Assembly: GCA_937910905.1 (NCBI GenBank)
Contig: CALEPV010000010.1
Location: 1 to 12,261 of the forward strand
DNA from: an uncultured Prevotellaceae bacterium
GTDB taxonomy: Bacteria > Bacteroidota > Bacteroidia > Bacteroidales > Bacteroidaceae
Direction of reading: 5' to 3'
Length of the DNA stretch: 12,261 nt
In this document: in pieces, positions 1 through 7,664 of the stretch
Numbering within the stretch: position 1 is the first letter of the stretch
Layout of the letters: every line of letters starts with the position of its first letter
Made by a program: the position numbers and the translations under genes
The notes under the pieces: model-generated
What the model was told of the DNA's origin: nothing
Database searches by the model: none
The model's input: the letters and a program-made list of their open reading frames with translations, nothing else

Positions 1-51
1 GATATTATAACGAATAGTTGGTCTAATGACCGATTTGGGTTTAACCATCAC

Positions 52-1905
52 TTATGCTTCGATTTCGGACAGTTCAAGCCAGCGCATCTCCTTCTCGTCG
101 AGTTCTGATACGATTTCGGGCAGGCGCTTGCTGAGACGTGTCAGCTCGTCGATGGCCAGCGTGCCGCTGCATAACGATGTTTCTATCTGGTGTTTCTCGC
201 TCTCCAGTGCTGCTATCTGCTGTTCGAGTGCTACCAGCTCCTGTCTCTCTTTGTAGCTGAGCCGGCGTGGGCGCTCTGCCGTGCTACGGCTGCGTGCCTG
301 ACTGCGCGCCTGCTGCGAGGCTGCTATTGCGGCCTGCCTGCGCTCGTTCTGCTGCTTGGCTTTCTGCTCGTTCTGCTGCTTGGCTTTCTGCTCCTTCTGC
401 CACTGGCGATACTGCGTGTAGTTGCCGGGAAAGTCCTGTATCTCGCCCTGCCCATGGAACACCAGCAGATGGTCTACCACCTTGTCCATGAAGAAGCGGT
501 CGTGGCTCACCACGATGACGCATCCCTGGAAGTCGCGCAGATACTGTTCCAGTATGTTCAGTGTGGTGATGTCGAGGTCGTTGGTAGGCTCGTCGAGTAT
601 CAGGAAGTTGGGGTTCTGCATCAGCACGGTGCAGAGGTACAGCCGTCTGCGCTCGCCGCCAGAAAGCTTGTAGATGTAGTTCTGCTGCTGCAGCGGTGTG
701 AAGAGGAAATGCTGCAACAGCTGCATGGCTGTCAGATGTCGGCCGCCGCCCAGGTCGACGTATTCGGCTACTTGACGCACAGCATCGATGACCTTCATCT
801 GCTGGTCGAACTGTATGCCTTCCTGTGAATAGTAACCGAACTTCACGGTCTCTCCCACGACGAAACGTCCGCTGTCGGGCCGCACCAAGCCCAGCAGCAG
901 CTTGATGAACGTGCTCTTGCCTGTGCCGTTGGCTCCCACGATGCCCATTTTCTCATAGCGACTGAAGTTGTAGTAGTAGTCCTTCAGTATGATGTGATTG
1001 TCGCCGAATGTCTTGCTGACGTACTCGGCTTCGAATATCTTGCTGCCGATGTATGTGCTGCTTACGGCCAGATTGATGCTGGCGGTCGGGGTCTGTCGCT
1101 TGGCTTTCTGCTCGAGGTCGTAGAATGCCTCTTCGCGGTAGCGTGCCTTGTGGCCGCGTGCCTGCGGCATACGTCGCATCCATTCCAGTTCGGTGCGGTA
1201 CAGGTTGTTGGCGCGTGCTATCTCGGCGTTGGCGGCATCGAGGCGCTGTTGGTGCTTCTCCAGATAGTAGGAGTAGTTGCCGCGATAGGTGTAGAGCGTG
1301 TGGTCATCGAGTTCGATGATTATGTTGCACACACGGTCTAGGAAGAAGCGGTCGTGCGTCACCATGAGCAGCGTGTGTGTCCTTCGGCCCAGGTACTCCT
1401 CCAGCCACTCTATCATCTGTATGTCGAGGTGGTTGGTGGGTTCGTCGAGTATCAGGAAGTCGGGGTTCTGGATGAGCACATTGGCCAGCGCCACGCGCTT
1501 CAGCTGTCCACCCGACAGTTCGGATATGTGCTGGTCGTACTCGGTGATGCTGAGCCGGCTCAGGGCTTCTTCTATCCTGCGCTCGCGCTCCTCGGGGGGC
1601 TCGTGTACATCCTCCAGTGGCGGACACTTCCACAGGCATGCTTCCTTGACGGTCATGTCGGTGGGGTAGGAGGGCGACTGCTCCAGATATCCTATGCGCA
1701 GGCCGCGGCGGTAGACTATCTGCCCTTCGTCGGGCTGCTCGTGGCCTGTGAGCAGTCGTAGCAGCGATGTCTTGCCTGTGCCGTTCTGCGCGATAAGTCC
1801 TATGTGCTGTCCCTCGCTGATGCCGAAATCAAGATGTTCGAACAGTGTCTTGTCGCCTACGCGATAGGTTAGGTTCTGAACCGTGAGATATGCATTTGCT
1901 GCCAT
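52..1905 (-). CDS. ABC-F family ATPase, two ATP-binding cassettes (Uup-like)
   Basis: Soluble duplicated ABC ATPase with no membrane segments, of the ABC-F class that acts on ribosomes rather than as a transporter. At 617 aa it has two cassettes: Walker A NGTGKT (residues 41-46), signature SGGQ (131-134) and Walker B LILDEPTNHLD (151-161); then GANGTGKS (324-331), LSGGE (414-418) and LILDEPTNDLD (435-445). The region between cassettes (about 210-290) is charged and helical, as expected for the ABC-F interdomain linker. A Q/K/R-rich tail (503-545) leads into a predicted coiled coil (550-617), which resembles Uup more than the shorter EttA; I give no symbol because ABC-F subclasses cannot be separated by eye. 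It is the last gene of the minus-strand run, 11 bp after the GH43-like gene. An internal 24-bp duplication lies in the tail. Confidence 0.95.
   Translation of the reverse strand: MAANAYLTVQNLTYRVGDKTLFEHLDFGISEGQHIGLIAQNGTGKTSLLRLLTGHEQPDEGQIVYRRGLRIGYLEQSPSYPTDMTVKEACLWKCPPLEDVHEPPEERERRIEEALSRLSITEYDQHISELSGGQLKRVALANVLIQNPDFLILDEPTNHLDIQMIEWLEEYLGRRTHTLLMVTHDRFFLDRVCNIIIELDDHTLYTYRGNYSYYLEKHQQRLDAANAEIARANNLYRTELEWMRRMPQARGHKARYREEAFYDLEQKAKRQTPTASINLAVSSTYIGSKIFEAEYVSKTFGDNHIILKDYYYNFSRYEKMGIVGANGTGKSTFIKLLLGLVRPDSGRFVVGETVKFGYYSQEGIQFDQQMKVIDAVRQVAEYVDLGGGRHLTAMQLLQHFLFTPLQQQNYIYKLSGGERRRLYLCTVLMQNPNFLILDEPTNDLDITTLNILEQYLRDFQGCVIVVSHDRFFMDKVVDHLLVFHGQGEIQDFPGNYTQYRQWQKEQKAKQQNEQKAKQQNERRQAAIAASQQARSQARSRSTAERPRRLSYKERQELVALEQQIAALESEKHQIETSLCSGTLAIDELTRLSKRLPEIVSELDEKEMRWLELSEIEA
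342..389 (-). repeat. 24-bp tandem duplication inside the ABC-F gene
   Basis: Two perfect head-to-tail copies of a 24-bp unit (342-365 and 366-389), followed by a partial third. The period is a multiple of three, so it duplicates eight residues (EQKAKQQN twice) in the Q/K-rich linker before the C-terminal coiled coil and keeps the frame. Slipped-strand duplication is the simple explanation; copy number could differ between strains. Confidence 0.9.
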
Positions 1906-1916
1906 GGTCCTTAGGC

Positions 1917-2975
1917 TTAGGGCTTGAAGTGGGCCAGTGTGCGCAGCAGCGTTCCTTCGTCGTTCATCAGGAAGAAGTGGGGTCGGCGCACGTAGTGGCC
2001 ATTGTCCACGCTGTGGCTGTGCACGCTCATCAGCAGTCGTCCTTTCCAGTCACGGAACAGCATGCCGTGGCCGTAGTTGGGTGGCAGCAGCGGTTCGGTC
2101 TCGTGAAGCCAGGGTCCGTACAGCGTGCCTGTCTGCGAGTAGGCCACGCCTGTGGTGTAGACATCGTCGCGCCAGCTGGTCCAGAACATACCCAGCCGCC
2201 CTGTCTCTGTGCGGAAGAGCCAGGGTCCGTCGGTCACCACGTTGGGCCATGTGCCGTCGGTTCGCTGGTGGCGTGTGGGTGCCACTTCGCCTGTCTTGGC
2301 TTTTGTGTCGAGGCTCCACGGCGAGTCGCTGGCTCTGAAGAGCAGCATGCTGGAGTAGAGCGAGCTGGTCAGGTTGTCGGACAGGCGTATGGCTTCTATG
2401 GTGCCGTCGCCGTTCTGGATCCACTCGTGGCAGTATACCATGTATGGTGCTCCGTCGTCGTCAATCCACAGTGTGCCGTCGAGTGTGGCCTCGTGTGCGG
2501 GCAGTATCACGGGGTCGCCCTGCAAGCGGTATGGTCCGTCGGGCTTGTCGGCCACGAGTATGTGTGTGGCGCGTCGCGGTATGCGGCCATAGCTGGTGCT
2601 GTCTATGGTGATGTCGCTGTTGGTGAAGGTGGCGAAGTAGTAGTACTTGCCGTTGTGGTGATGCAGCTCGGCAGCCCAGATTTGCGGATGAGTGCCAATC
2701 CAGGATGTGGAGTCGAGTTCGAGCACCCATCGTGGTCCGTCCCATGTGCGTAGGTCGGAGCTGGTCCACATCATGCCGCCTGTGCCGGTCATGTAGTAGG
2801 TGTGCGTGGCAGAGTCGGCCAGTATGAAGGGGTCGCTCAGCTGTATGCTGTCGGTGGGCACGCCTGTGCGGAATGCGGGTCGGTGCCGCTGGGCCGTGAG
2901 CGTGGTTGTTAACGATAGCAGGAGTAGCGTGAGGAGTACCAGACTCCTGCTTCTTGAGGCTGTGGGTGTTGACAT
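1917..2975 (-). CDS. Secreted glycoside hydrolase, GH43-like five-bladed beta-propeller
   Basis: 352-aa exported protein. Residues 1-29 form a signal peptide (Arg/Ser n-region, Leu-rich core, LTA|Q signal-peptidase-I-like site) with no lipobox Cys. The mature part matches the GH43 layout: SDPFI near residue 47 supplies the likely catalytic-base Asp48, WAAEL (100-104) opens blade 2, LDGTLWIDDDG (165-175) holds the likely pKa-modulating Asp166, and VTDGPWL (247-253) sits where the general acid is expected. A GHG at 302-304 may be the propeller His. GH43 enzymes cleave arabino- and xylo-configured plant glycans; the substrate here cannot be read from sequence. Odd point: the acid position reads DGP rather than the more usual EGP. 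It lies 9 bp after the EamA gene and 11 bp before the ABC-F gene, so is probably co-transcribed; no SusC/SusD pair is present. Confidence 0.85.
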   Translation of the reverse strand: MSTPTASRSRSLVLLTLLLLSLTTTLTAQRHRPAFRTGVPTDSIQLSDPFILADSATHTYYMTGTGGMMWTSSDLRTWDGPRWVLELDSTSWIGTHPQIWAAELHHHNGKYYYFATFTNSDITIDSTSYGRIPRRATHILVADKPDGPYRLQGDPVILPAHEATLDGTLWIDDDGAPYMVYCHEWIQNGDGTIEAIRLSDNLTSSLYSSMLLFRASDSPWSLDTKAKTGEVAPTRHQRTDGTWPNVVTDGPWLFRTETGRLGMFWTSWRDDVYTTGVAYSQTGTLYGPWLHETEPLLPPNYGHGMLFRDWKGRLLMSVHSHSVDNGHYVRRPHFFLMNDEGTLLRTLAHFKP

Positions 2976-2984
2976 GAATGTGAA

Positions 2985-3923
2985 TTATGTTTTGATGTGC
3001 TGTCTGATTGATTTTTTGATTATGGCCCACGCTTTGCGTCCTGCCACGAGCATGGTCACGGCGCTGAGCACGAGGATGATGCCTACGATGATGCGCGGTG
3101 TGAGGGTCTCACCGAACACGAGCACGCCTATCACCAGTGCTGTGATGGGCTCCAGTGCGCCGAGTATGGCTGCTGGGGTGGAGCCTATGTAGTGGATGCT
3201 GAGGTTCATGGTGACCAGGGATATGATGGTGGGGAACAGTGCGAGGCACACGAGGTTGAGCCACAGCCACGGCTGTGTGGGTATCTGCAGGTCGAAACGG
3301 AAGGTGGCTGCCTCGACGTCGATGCTTGTGAGGCGCACCACGTAGAGCAGGGAGCCGAAGATGAGGGCGTAGAAGGTGAGGGTCTCGGAGTCCATCTTCT
3401 TCAGCACCGAGCGGTTCACTCCTACGATATAGATGGCGTAGCTGAGCGATGAGAGTAGCACCAGTATGATGCCTATGGTGGAGAGCGGTGCTCCTGGCTT
3501 GCCGCGGTACAGCAGGCTGATGCCTACGAAGGCCAGCAGGATGCACGCCCACGTGAGCAGGTCGGCCCGCTCGTGGTACATGAGCCACATGATTAGTGCC
3601 ACCAGCACGGGGTACATGAACAGTATCGTGGACGCTATGCCGGCATCCATGTACTGATAGCTGAGGAACAGCAGCAGCGATGATGCGCTGAACACTATGC
3701 CCATCATGGCCAGCGACAGCAGCTCGCGACGGCGCACTCGGAACGACCTTCGTTGCAGCAGCATCATGCCTCCCATCATCAGTATGGCGAACATGTAGCG
3801 ATAGAAGAGCATCGAGTCGGCTGTCATGCCGTCGGCATATAGTGGTAGTGCGAACAGGGGGTTCAGTCCGTAGCTGGCTGCTGCTATGCTGCCCAGTGTC
3901 ACACCTTTGACCTTGACGTTCAC
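2985..3923 (-). CDS. EamA/DMT-superfamily permease
   Basis: 312-aa integral membrane protein with about ten hydrophobic segments arranged as two EamA repeats, the usual size and layout for 10-TM drug/metabolite transporters. The second repeat ends in GALEPITALVIGVLVFGETL, the conserved hallmark of this family. The C-terminus is short and basic (RKAWAIIKKSIRQHIK), fitting a cytoplasmic end. The substrate is unknown; relatives move amino acids, metabolites or drugs. The start is GTG: the triplet at 3921-3923 reads GTG on this strand, an in-frame TAA lies about five codons upstream, and no ATG is suitably placed. A 60-bp gap containing triple TTCACATG repeats separates it from the M64 gene upstream; the GH43-like gene follows after 9 bp. 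Confidence 0.93.
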   Translation of the reverse strand: MNVKVKGVTLGSIAAASYGLNPLFALPLYADGMTADSMLFYRYMFAILMMGGMMLLQRRSFRVRRRELLSLAMMGIVFSASSLLLFLSYQYMDAGIASTILFMYPVLVALIMWLMYHERADLLTWACILLAFVGISLLYRGKPGAPLSTIGIILVLLSSLSYAIYIVGVNRSVLKKMDSETLTFYALIFGSLLYVVRLTSIDVEAATFRFDLQIPTQPWLWLNLVCLALFPTIISLVTMNLSIHYIGSTPAAILGALEPITALVIGVLVFGETLTPRIIVGIILVLSAVTMLVAGRKAWAIIKKSIRQHIKT

Positions 3924-3934
3924 TTGATTAAGGG

Positions 3935-3982
3935 ATTATACATTTTCACATGTTCACATGTTCACATGTTCTCATTTTGCAT
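3935..3982 (-). repeat. A+T-rich repeat element with three tandem 8-bp units
   Basis: The gap between the M64 stop and the EamA start holds three perfect tandem copies of TTCACATG (3945-3968, plus strand). They are bracketed, on the minus strand, by ATGCAAAATG (3973-3982) and AAAATGTATAAT (3935-3946). The same two words occur close together at 8417-8439 without the 8-bp units, so this looks like an expanded copy of a small dispersed element. It is low-complexity and non-coding. Confidence 0.7.
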
Positions 3983-3983
3983 C

Positions 3984-5282
3984 TCACCGTGTGTAGTAGT
4001 CCACGAGCCTGCGTATGGCGCGCTGGCACACGGGGCAGAATTCCTTGACCTCGTTGATCTTCATGCGGCACTCCTGTGTGGGGCGGTACACGCCTTTGGA
4101 CTGGTAGCCGCCGCCCTCGTAGACACCTACCTGTGTGGTGAGGTTGCGGCCGTCGGGCTGTGTGGGTATGGCGGTGCCGTCGGGCAGCATGTCGCGCCAC
4201 TTGCTGTCGAAGTCCACCAGTGTGGTGAGGTTGGGCTCCCACGGCTCGGTGTCGGCAGGGTACATGGTCTCGTACTGGTCGTCGTAGTAGTACTCGTCGC
4301 CCAGTCCGCCGAAGCTGTGGCCGAACTCGTGCACTATCACCTCGAGCTTCGAGCGTGGCGAGCGTGCGCTGGCTATGGTGTAGCTGTTGAAGATGCCTCC
4401 GCCGCCGTACTGCTCGGTGTTGGCCAGGATGATGAAGTGCTCGAAGGGTATGCCTGTGCAGTAGTCGTAGAGGCGCGAGATGTTGGGTATGGTCAGATAG
4501 CGGTCCACGTAGAATGTGCTGTAGTGTGCGCCCAGCGGGGTGTCCTTCCATTCTCCCAGCAGCGGACGTGACACGCCGTTGTCGGACGATTCAGGCATCA
4601 CGGCCACGAAGTTGAATCGGTCCATCAGCGAGCTGTAGGGTTCGTGGGCGGTGATGGCTGCTATGCTGCTGTCGCACATGGCGAGGAACTCGGGCATCTG
4701 TTCGCGGCTGAAGCCCTCGGCCACGAAGCATATGTCTATGCAGTCGCGGCTGTCGCCGGCCTGTCGGACGTAGTGCCATGGTGTCTGGCGGCGCTGGCTG
4801 TGGTGGGCTATGAGTATGTCCTGCGGGTCCACGGTGTGGCGCAGCTGGGAGGTGACGCGGTTGTGGGTGTCGAGCAGAGTGACCTCTACGTCAACGCGCT
4901 GCCGCGGCATGGGTATCAGGTAGGGGTTCTCGAAGGCTCGCTCCACGCGTGTGGCTTCCTCGGTGCTCTGCCACTCTTGGAAGAGGGTGGAGAATGAGTG
5001 GCGGTACAGTGTGTCGCCTGTTGCGGGGTCCAGCACCGTGAGCTGACCGTTGCCGCCGAGCAGCAGCTGGCCGAGGTTCTTGCGGCGGCCGTACCATCCG
5101 GCTGTCTTCGACATGCGTGCCAGGGCTATGTGCTGTGTGCGGTTGGTGCCGCTGAAGATGTAGTCTATGCGCAGTGTGGAGTCGGTGAACACCTCGTCGA
5201 AGTCGTGTGTGGCTGCTGCTGCGGGCATTGCTGCCATGAGTGCAGCCAAGAGTGCAGGCAGGAGTGCAGGCAGGTGTCTCAT
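3984..5282 (-). CDS. Secreted M64-family metallopeptidase (IgA peptidase M64)
   Basis: 432-aa exported zinc peptidase. Residues 1-24 are a signal peptide (MRHLPALL start, Ala/Leu/Met core, AAAA before THDF). The catalytic site is clear: VHEFGHSFGGLGDEY from residue 317 contains HExxHxxGxxD, with His318 and His322 as zinc ligands, Glu319 as base and a likely third ligand at Asp328. An N-terminal beta-rich half precedes the catalytic half, which starts around CIDICFVAEGFS (about 182-193), the usual M64 arrangement. Four Cys occur late (CPVC near 404-407). The family was named for an IgA-cleaving clostridial enzyme, but most Bacteroidetes members have no proven substrate, so host IgA should not be assumed. 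It lies 4 bp downstream of a lipoprotein gene, suggesting translational coupling. Confidence 0.92.
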   Translation of the reverse strand: MRHLPALLPALLAALMAAMPAAAATHDFDEVFTDSTLRIDYIFSGTNRTQHIALARMSKTAGWYGRRKNLGQLLLGGNGQLTVLDPATGDTLYRHSFSTLFQEWQSTEEATRVERAFENPYLIPMPRQRVDVEVTLLDTHNRVTSQLRHTVDPQDILIAHHSQRRQTPWHYVRQAGDSRDCIDICFVAEGFSREQMPEFLAMCDSSIAAITAHEPYSSLMDRFNFVAVMPESSDNGVSRPLLGEWKDTPLGAHYSTFYVDRYLTIPNISRLYDYCTGIPFEHFIILANTEQYGGGGIFNSYTIASARSPRSKLEVIVHEFGHSFGGLGDEYYYDDQYETMYPADTEPWEPNLTTLVDFDSKWRDMLPDGTAIPTQPDGRNLTTQVGVYEGGGYQSKGVYRPTQECRMKINEVKEFCPVCQRAIRRLVDYYTR

Positions 5283-5286
5283 AGGG

Positions 5287-5745
5287 CTATTGCAGATATA
5301 CGGTTGTGGAACGTGTGGCTTCGCCGTAGAGGGCGCCGCTGGCTGTCTGGCCGGAGCAGTTGTAGGTGGCTCGCAGGCTGATCTGCATCTGTGTGCCTCC
5401 CACGGCTGTGGCTGGCAGCCGGTAGCCGATGCTGGGGTCGTCGCTCGACTCGCCGTCGTAGTTGGTGTGGTGCGTGAGTGTGGTGTCCAGTTTCTCCACG
5501 CTGCCGTCGTCGTGCTGGACGTAGTAGGTGAATGTCCAGTTGTAGGTGGTGGCGTTGATCAGTTTGCCTTTCACTGCCTGATGTGCTGTGGCTGTGAGGC
5601 TGTCGCCTGGTGCTGGTCGGTTGGGCGCGATGTCTATCTTGTCGAACTGTGGCACCACGCTGGTGCCGTCGGTGTCGTCGCACGCTGTGAATGCCGTGGC
5701 TGCCACGGCGAGGGTCAGAAGCGGAATGAATGTCTTTGGTTTCAT
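5287..5745 (-). CDS. Predicted lipoprotein of unknown function
   Basis: 152-aa protein that I do not recognise as a named family. It starts with a type II signal peptide (MKPKTFIPLLTLAVAATAF) ending in a lipobox-like FTAC, with Cys22 as the lipidation site. The following Asp-Asp matches the kind of acidic signal that sends Bacteroidetes lipoproteins to the outer leaflet, so surface exposure is plausible. The mature part is polar and Thr/Ser-rich with alternating hydrophobics (NWTFTYYV, QMQISLRATY, STTVYL), suggesting one beta-sandwich domain. No catalytic motif is visible. It stands 15 bp after maf and 4 bp before the secreted M64 peptidase, so a shared envelope role with the peptidase is possible but unproven. 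Confidence 0.85.
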   Translation of the reverse strand: MKPKTFIPLLTLAVAATAFTACDDTDGTSVVPQFDKIDIAPNRPAPGDSLTATAHQAVKGKLINATTYNWTFTYYVQHDDGSVEKLDTTLTHHTNYDGESSDDPSIGYRLPATAVGGTQMQISLRATYNCSGQTASGALYGEATRSTTVYLQ

Positions 5746-5760
5746 ATGGTTGTGTGGTTG

Positions 5761-6348
5761 TTATTTCTGTTTGTTGGCGAAGCTTTTCAGTTGCTGATAG
5801 AGGCGCTGTATGGGCAGGCCCATGACGTTGTAGAAGGAGCCGGTGATGCTCTTCACGCCCACGTAGCCTATCCACTCCTGTATGCCGTAGGCGCCGGCCT
5901 TGTCGAGGGGGTGGTAGTGGGTCACGTAGTGGTCTATCTCCTCGGCTGTGAGGGTGGCGAAGGTCACGTCGGAACGGCACGAGAAGCTCTCGCTGTGGCG
6001 GGTGGTGGTGAGGGTCACGCCGGTGTAGACTTGATGTGTGTTGCCCGAGAGCTGTGCGAGCATCTGGCGTGCCTCGTCCTCGCTGTGTGGCTTGCCCAGC
6101 ACGTGGCCGTGGAGCCACACTATGGTGTCGGCCGTGATGAGCAGCTCGTCGTGTGTCAGCGTGGCTCTGTAGGCCTCGGCCTTGGCGCGCGAGATGTAGA
6201 GTGGTATGTCGCCGCCCTGCAGCTCGGGGGGGTAGCTCTCGTCGATGCTGCTGAGCACTCGCACCTCGAACTGTAGTCCGAGGCCTGCCAGCAGCTCGCG
6301 TCGTCGGGGCGATGCGCTGGCCAGTATGATTCTGTAGTTGCTCACCAT
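5761..6348 (-). CDS. maf: Maf-family nucleotide pyrophosphatase
   Basis: 195-aa Maf protein, which hydrolyses non-canonical or surplus nucleoside triphosphates to monophosphate and pyrophosphate in the cytoplasm. Motifs: ILASASPRRRELL (residues 8-20), SSIDESYP (33-40) with the conserved Glu38, ADTIVW (73-78) with catalytic-type Asp74, VLGKP (83-87), and DKAGAYGIQEW (149-159), which is typical of the YhdE/dTTP-UTP group. The chosen ATG at 6348 gives a normal-length Maf beginning just before the ASASPRR motif. The frame stays open upstream to 6618, but that stretch is antisense-like kdsC overlap in another frame. The start overlaps the kdsC stop by 7 bp (ATGGTGA), a strong sign of translational coupling. 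Confidence 0.95.
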   Translation of the reverse strand: MVSNYRIILASASPRRRELLAGLGLQFEVRVLSSIDESYPPELQGGDIPLYISRAKAEAYRATLTHDELLITADTIVWLHGHVLGKPHSEDEARQMLAQLSGNTHQVYTGVTLTTTRHSESFSCRSDVTFATLTAEEIDHYVTHYHPLDKAGAYGIQEWIGYVGVKSITGSFYNVMGLPIQRLYQQLKSFANKQK

Positions 6349-6860
6349 CCGAATGCTGTCTTGTCGGCCATCCACTTGTGCTGGGCCTTGAGCACCTGCT
6401 CCACCACGTCGCGCACGCAGCCGTAGCCGCCGCGCTTCTGCGAGGTGTAGATGGATATCTCCTTTATCTCTGGTGCGGCATCGGCGGGGCACACGGGGCA
6501 TCCTGCCTGCTGCATCAGTTCGTAGTCGGGTATGTCGTCGCCCATGTAGAGTATCTCTTCGTCGGTGAGCTGGTACTTGCGCTTCAGCTCGTCGTAGGTC
6601 TTGGTCTTGACTGAGCACGAGAGGTATATGTCCTTTATGCCCAGCCGGCTGTAGCGTGTGCGTATGGCTTCGGGGCGTGCGCCTGTGATGATGGCCACGT
6701 GTAGTCCTTCCATCTGTGCCAGCCGCAGTGCGTAGCCGTCCTTGATGTTCACGGTGCGCTGCGGTTCGCCGTCGTCGCCCTGTGCTATTGTCTCTGTGCT
6801 GAGCACTCCGTCCACGTCGAAGAACAGTGCGCGTATGCGTGTGAGGTCGTAGTTTATCAT
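6342..6860 (-). CDS. kdsC: KdsC-type HAD phosphatase (3-deoxy-D-manno-octulosonate 8-phosphate phosphatase)
   Basis: 172-aa C0-type HAD hydrolase without a cap domain, matching KdsC size. It removes phosphate from KDO-8-phosphate, giving the KDO that joins lipid A to core sugars of LPS. HAD motifs: FFDVDGVLS (13-21) with nucleophile Asp15 and Asp17; IITGARPE (57-64, motif II); lysines near KTKTYDEL (85-92, motif III); YMGDDIPDYELM (105-116, motif IV). The C-terminal GGYGCVRDVVEQVL resembles the KdsC tail that closes over the tetramer active site. The ATG at 6860 is 3 bp from the preceding stop, and its own stop overlaps maf. A related 2-keto-3-deoxy-sugar phosphate phosphatase is the only serious alternative. 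Confidence 0.91.
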   Translation of the reverse strand: MINYDLTRIRALFFDVDGVLSTETIAQGDDGEPQRTVNIKDGYALRLAQMEGLHVAIITGARPEAIRTRYSRLGIKDIYLSCSVKTKTYDELKRKYQLTDEEILYMGDDIPDYELMQQAGCPVCPADAAPEIKEISIYTSQKRGGYGCVRDVVEQVLKAQHKWMADKTAFGW

Positions 6861-6863
6861 AGA

Positions 6864-7646
6864 CTATCTATTTTCAATTTTGCATTTCTCTCGTATGCTT
6901 TCCGACATCAGCTGATATATCTGCTGCGCCAGCGGTGCGTTGCTGAGCATGTCCAGATGTCGGCTTATGGTGCTCTGGTCCCACCGCACGGCGGGTCCTG
7001 TCTGTGCTGCTGCGGGGCTGAGCTGATGTAGCTTGGCCACGGTCTCGTCCAGCAGCGGTAGCATCACGTCGAAGGTCTGTCCTGCTGGTCGCAGCACCTC
7101 CTCGGCCAGCGTGCAGCAGTGGTTCACGAAGTTGCAGGCGAACACGGCTGCCAGATGTAGCTGTCGGCGCTGCTGGCTGGGCATGTGGTGTATGTGTGCC
7201 TCGGTGGTCAGCGTGGCTGCCAGATGCTGTATGGTCGGCAGGTCGTCGGGCTGTGCGGCCTCTATGAAGTAGTGTATGGCTGCGAAGTCCAGCGCGCTCC
7301 CGATTGCGGGCGAGCCGCCTGCGCTCCCGTGATTGCCCGGTGTGCGCTCCTTGCTGAATGTCTGCATGGGGTAGAGCACACCGCCGCGGCTATGGCCGGC
7401 ATCGGCGAAGACGCTCAGCGGCACCGACCCCGATGTGTGCAGCATCAGCGCATCAGGCTGGCTGCGGTGCATACGGCCTATGACCTCTGGCAGCGCATCG
7501 TCCTTGATGCAGAACAGATAGACCTCGGCGTCGGCCGTCAGCTCCTGGGCACGGCTGTTCTGGCATACCACCGTATGTCCCGCCTCGCGCAGCGCCGGCA
7601 TCATGCACGAAGCTACGCGCCCCTGTCCAACCACAGCTATCGTCAT
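6864..7646 (-). CDS. Rossmann-fold protein with DUF2520 domain
   Basis: 260-aa NAD(P)-binding-type protein. The N-terminus MTIAVVGQGRVASCM carries GxGxxA (residues 7-12) of a Rossmann fold; HTSGS (70-74) and YPMQTFSKER (92-101) are typical of this ketopantoate-reductase-like group. The C-terminal half (about 150-250) is the helical DUF2520-type domain with RRQLHLAAVFACNFVNH. Biochemical role unknown; in Bacteroidetes it is often next to kdsC and maf, as here (3 bp from kdsC, 18 bp after the nitroreductase). Odd: residues about 102-119 (GNHGSAGGSPAIGSAL region) interrupt the expected QTFSK...FIEA spacing and are encoded by a 20-nt sequence also found in the non-coding DNA near 8450. The last residues KCKIENR derive from an A+T-rich repeat-like sequence. 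Confidence 0.88.
   Translation of the reverse strand: MTIAVVGQGRVASCMMPALREAGHTVVCQNSRAQELTADAEVYLFCIKDDALPEVIGRMHRSQPDALMLHTSGSVPLSVFADAGHSRGGVLYPMQTFSKERTPGNHGSAGGSPAIGSALDFAAIHYFIEAAQPDDLPTIQHLAATLTTEAHIHHMPSQQRRQLHLAAVFACNFVNHCCTLAEEVLRPAGQTFDVMLPLLDETVAKLHQLSPAAAQTGPAVRWDQSTISRHLDMLSNAPLAQQIYQLMSESIREKCKIENR
7295..7334 (-). repeat. Dispersed repeat absorbed in frame into the DUF2520 gene
   Basis: On the minus strand, the 20 nt at 7309-7328 (starting GGGAGCGCAGG, ending GGCTCGCC) are identical to plus-strand 8450-8469, which is intergenic. Here the stretch is followed by GCAATC and a second GGGAGCGC, so GCAATC(AC)GGGAGCGC appears twice around it. It encodes a Gly/Ser/Ala-rich loop (residues about 105-118) and leaves the reading frame intact. 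Confidence 0.75.
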
Positions 7647-7664
7647 CTTTTATCTGTCTGTCTT

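Noticed and set aside
1..51. Terminator after the ABC-F gene
   Set aside because: Only a 4-bp GGTC/GACC pair and no T-run are visible in the 51 bp available.
1890..2753. Long plus-strand open frames antisense to the GH43-like gene (and similar ones at 5167-6276, 7185-8192, 9599-10768, 10869-11969)
   Set aside because: These follow the GC-rich codon pattern of the minus-strand genes and have no family motifs; the minus-strand products are clearly real.
6349..6618. Longer N-terminal extension of Maf up to 6618
   Set aside because: It would overlap kdsC by about 270 bp out of frame; the ATG at 6348 gives a standard Maf beginning right before ASASPRR.
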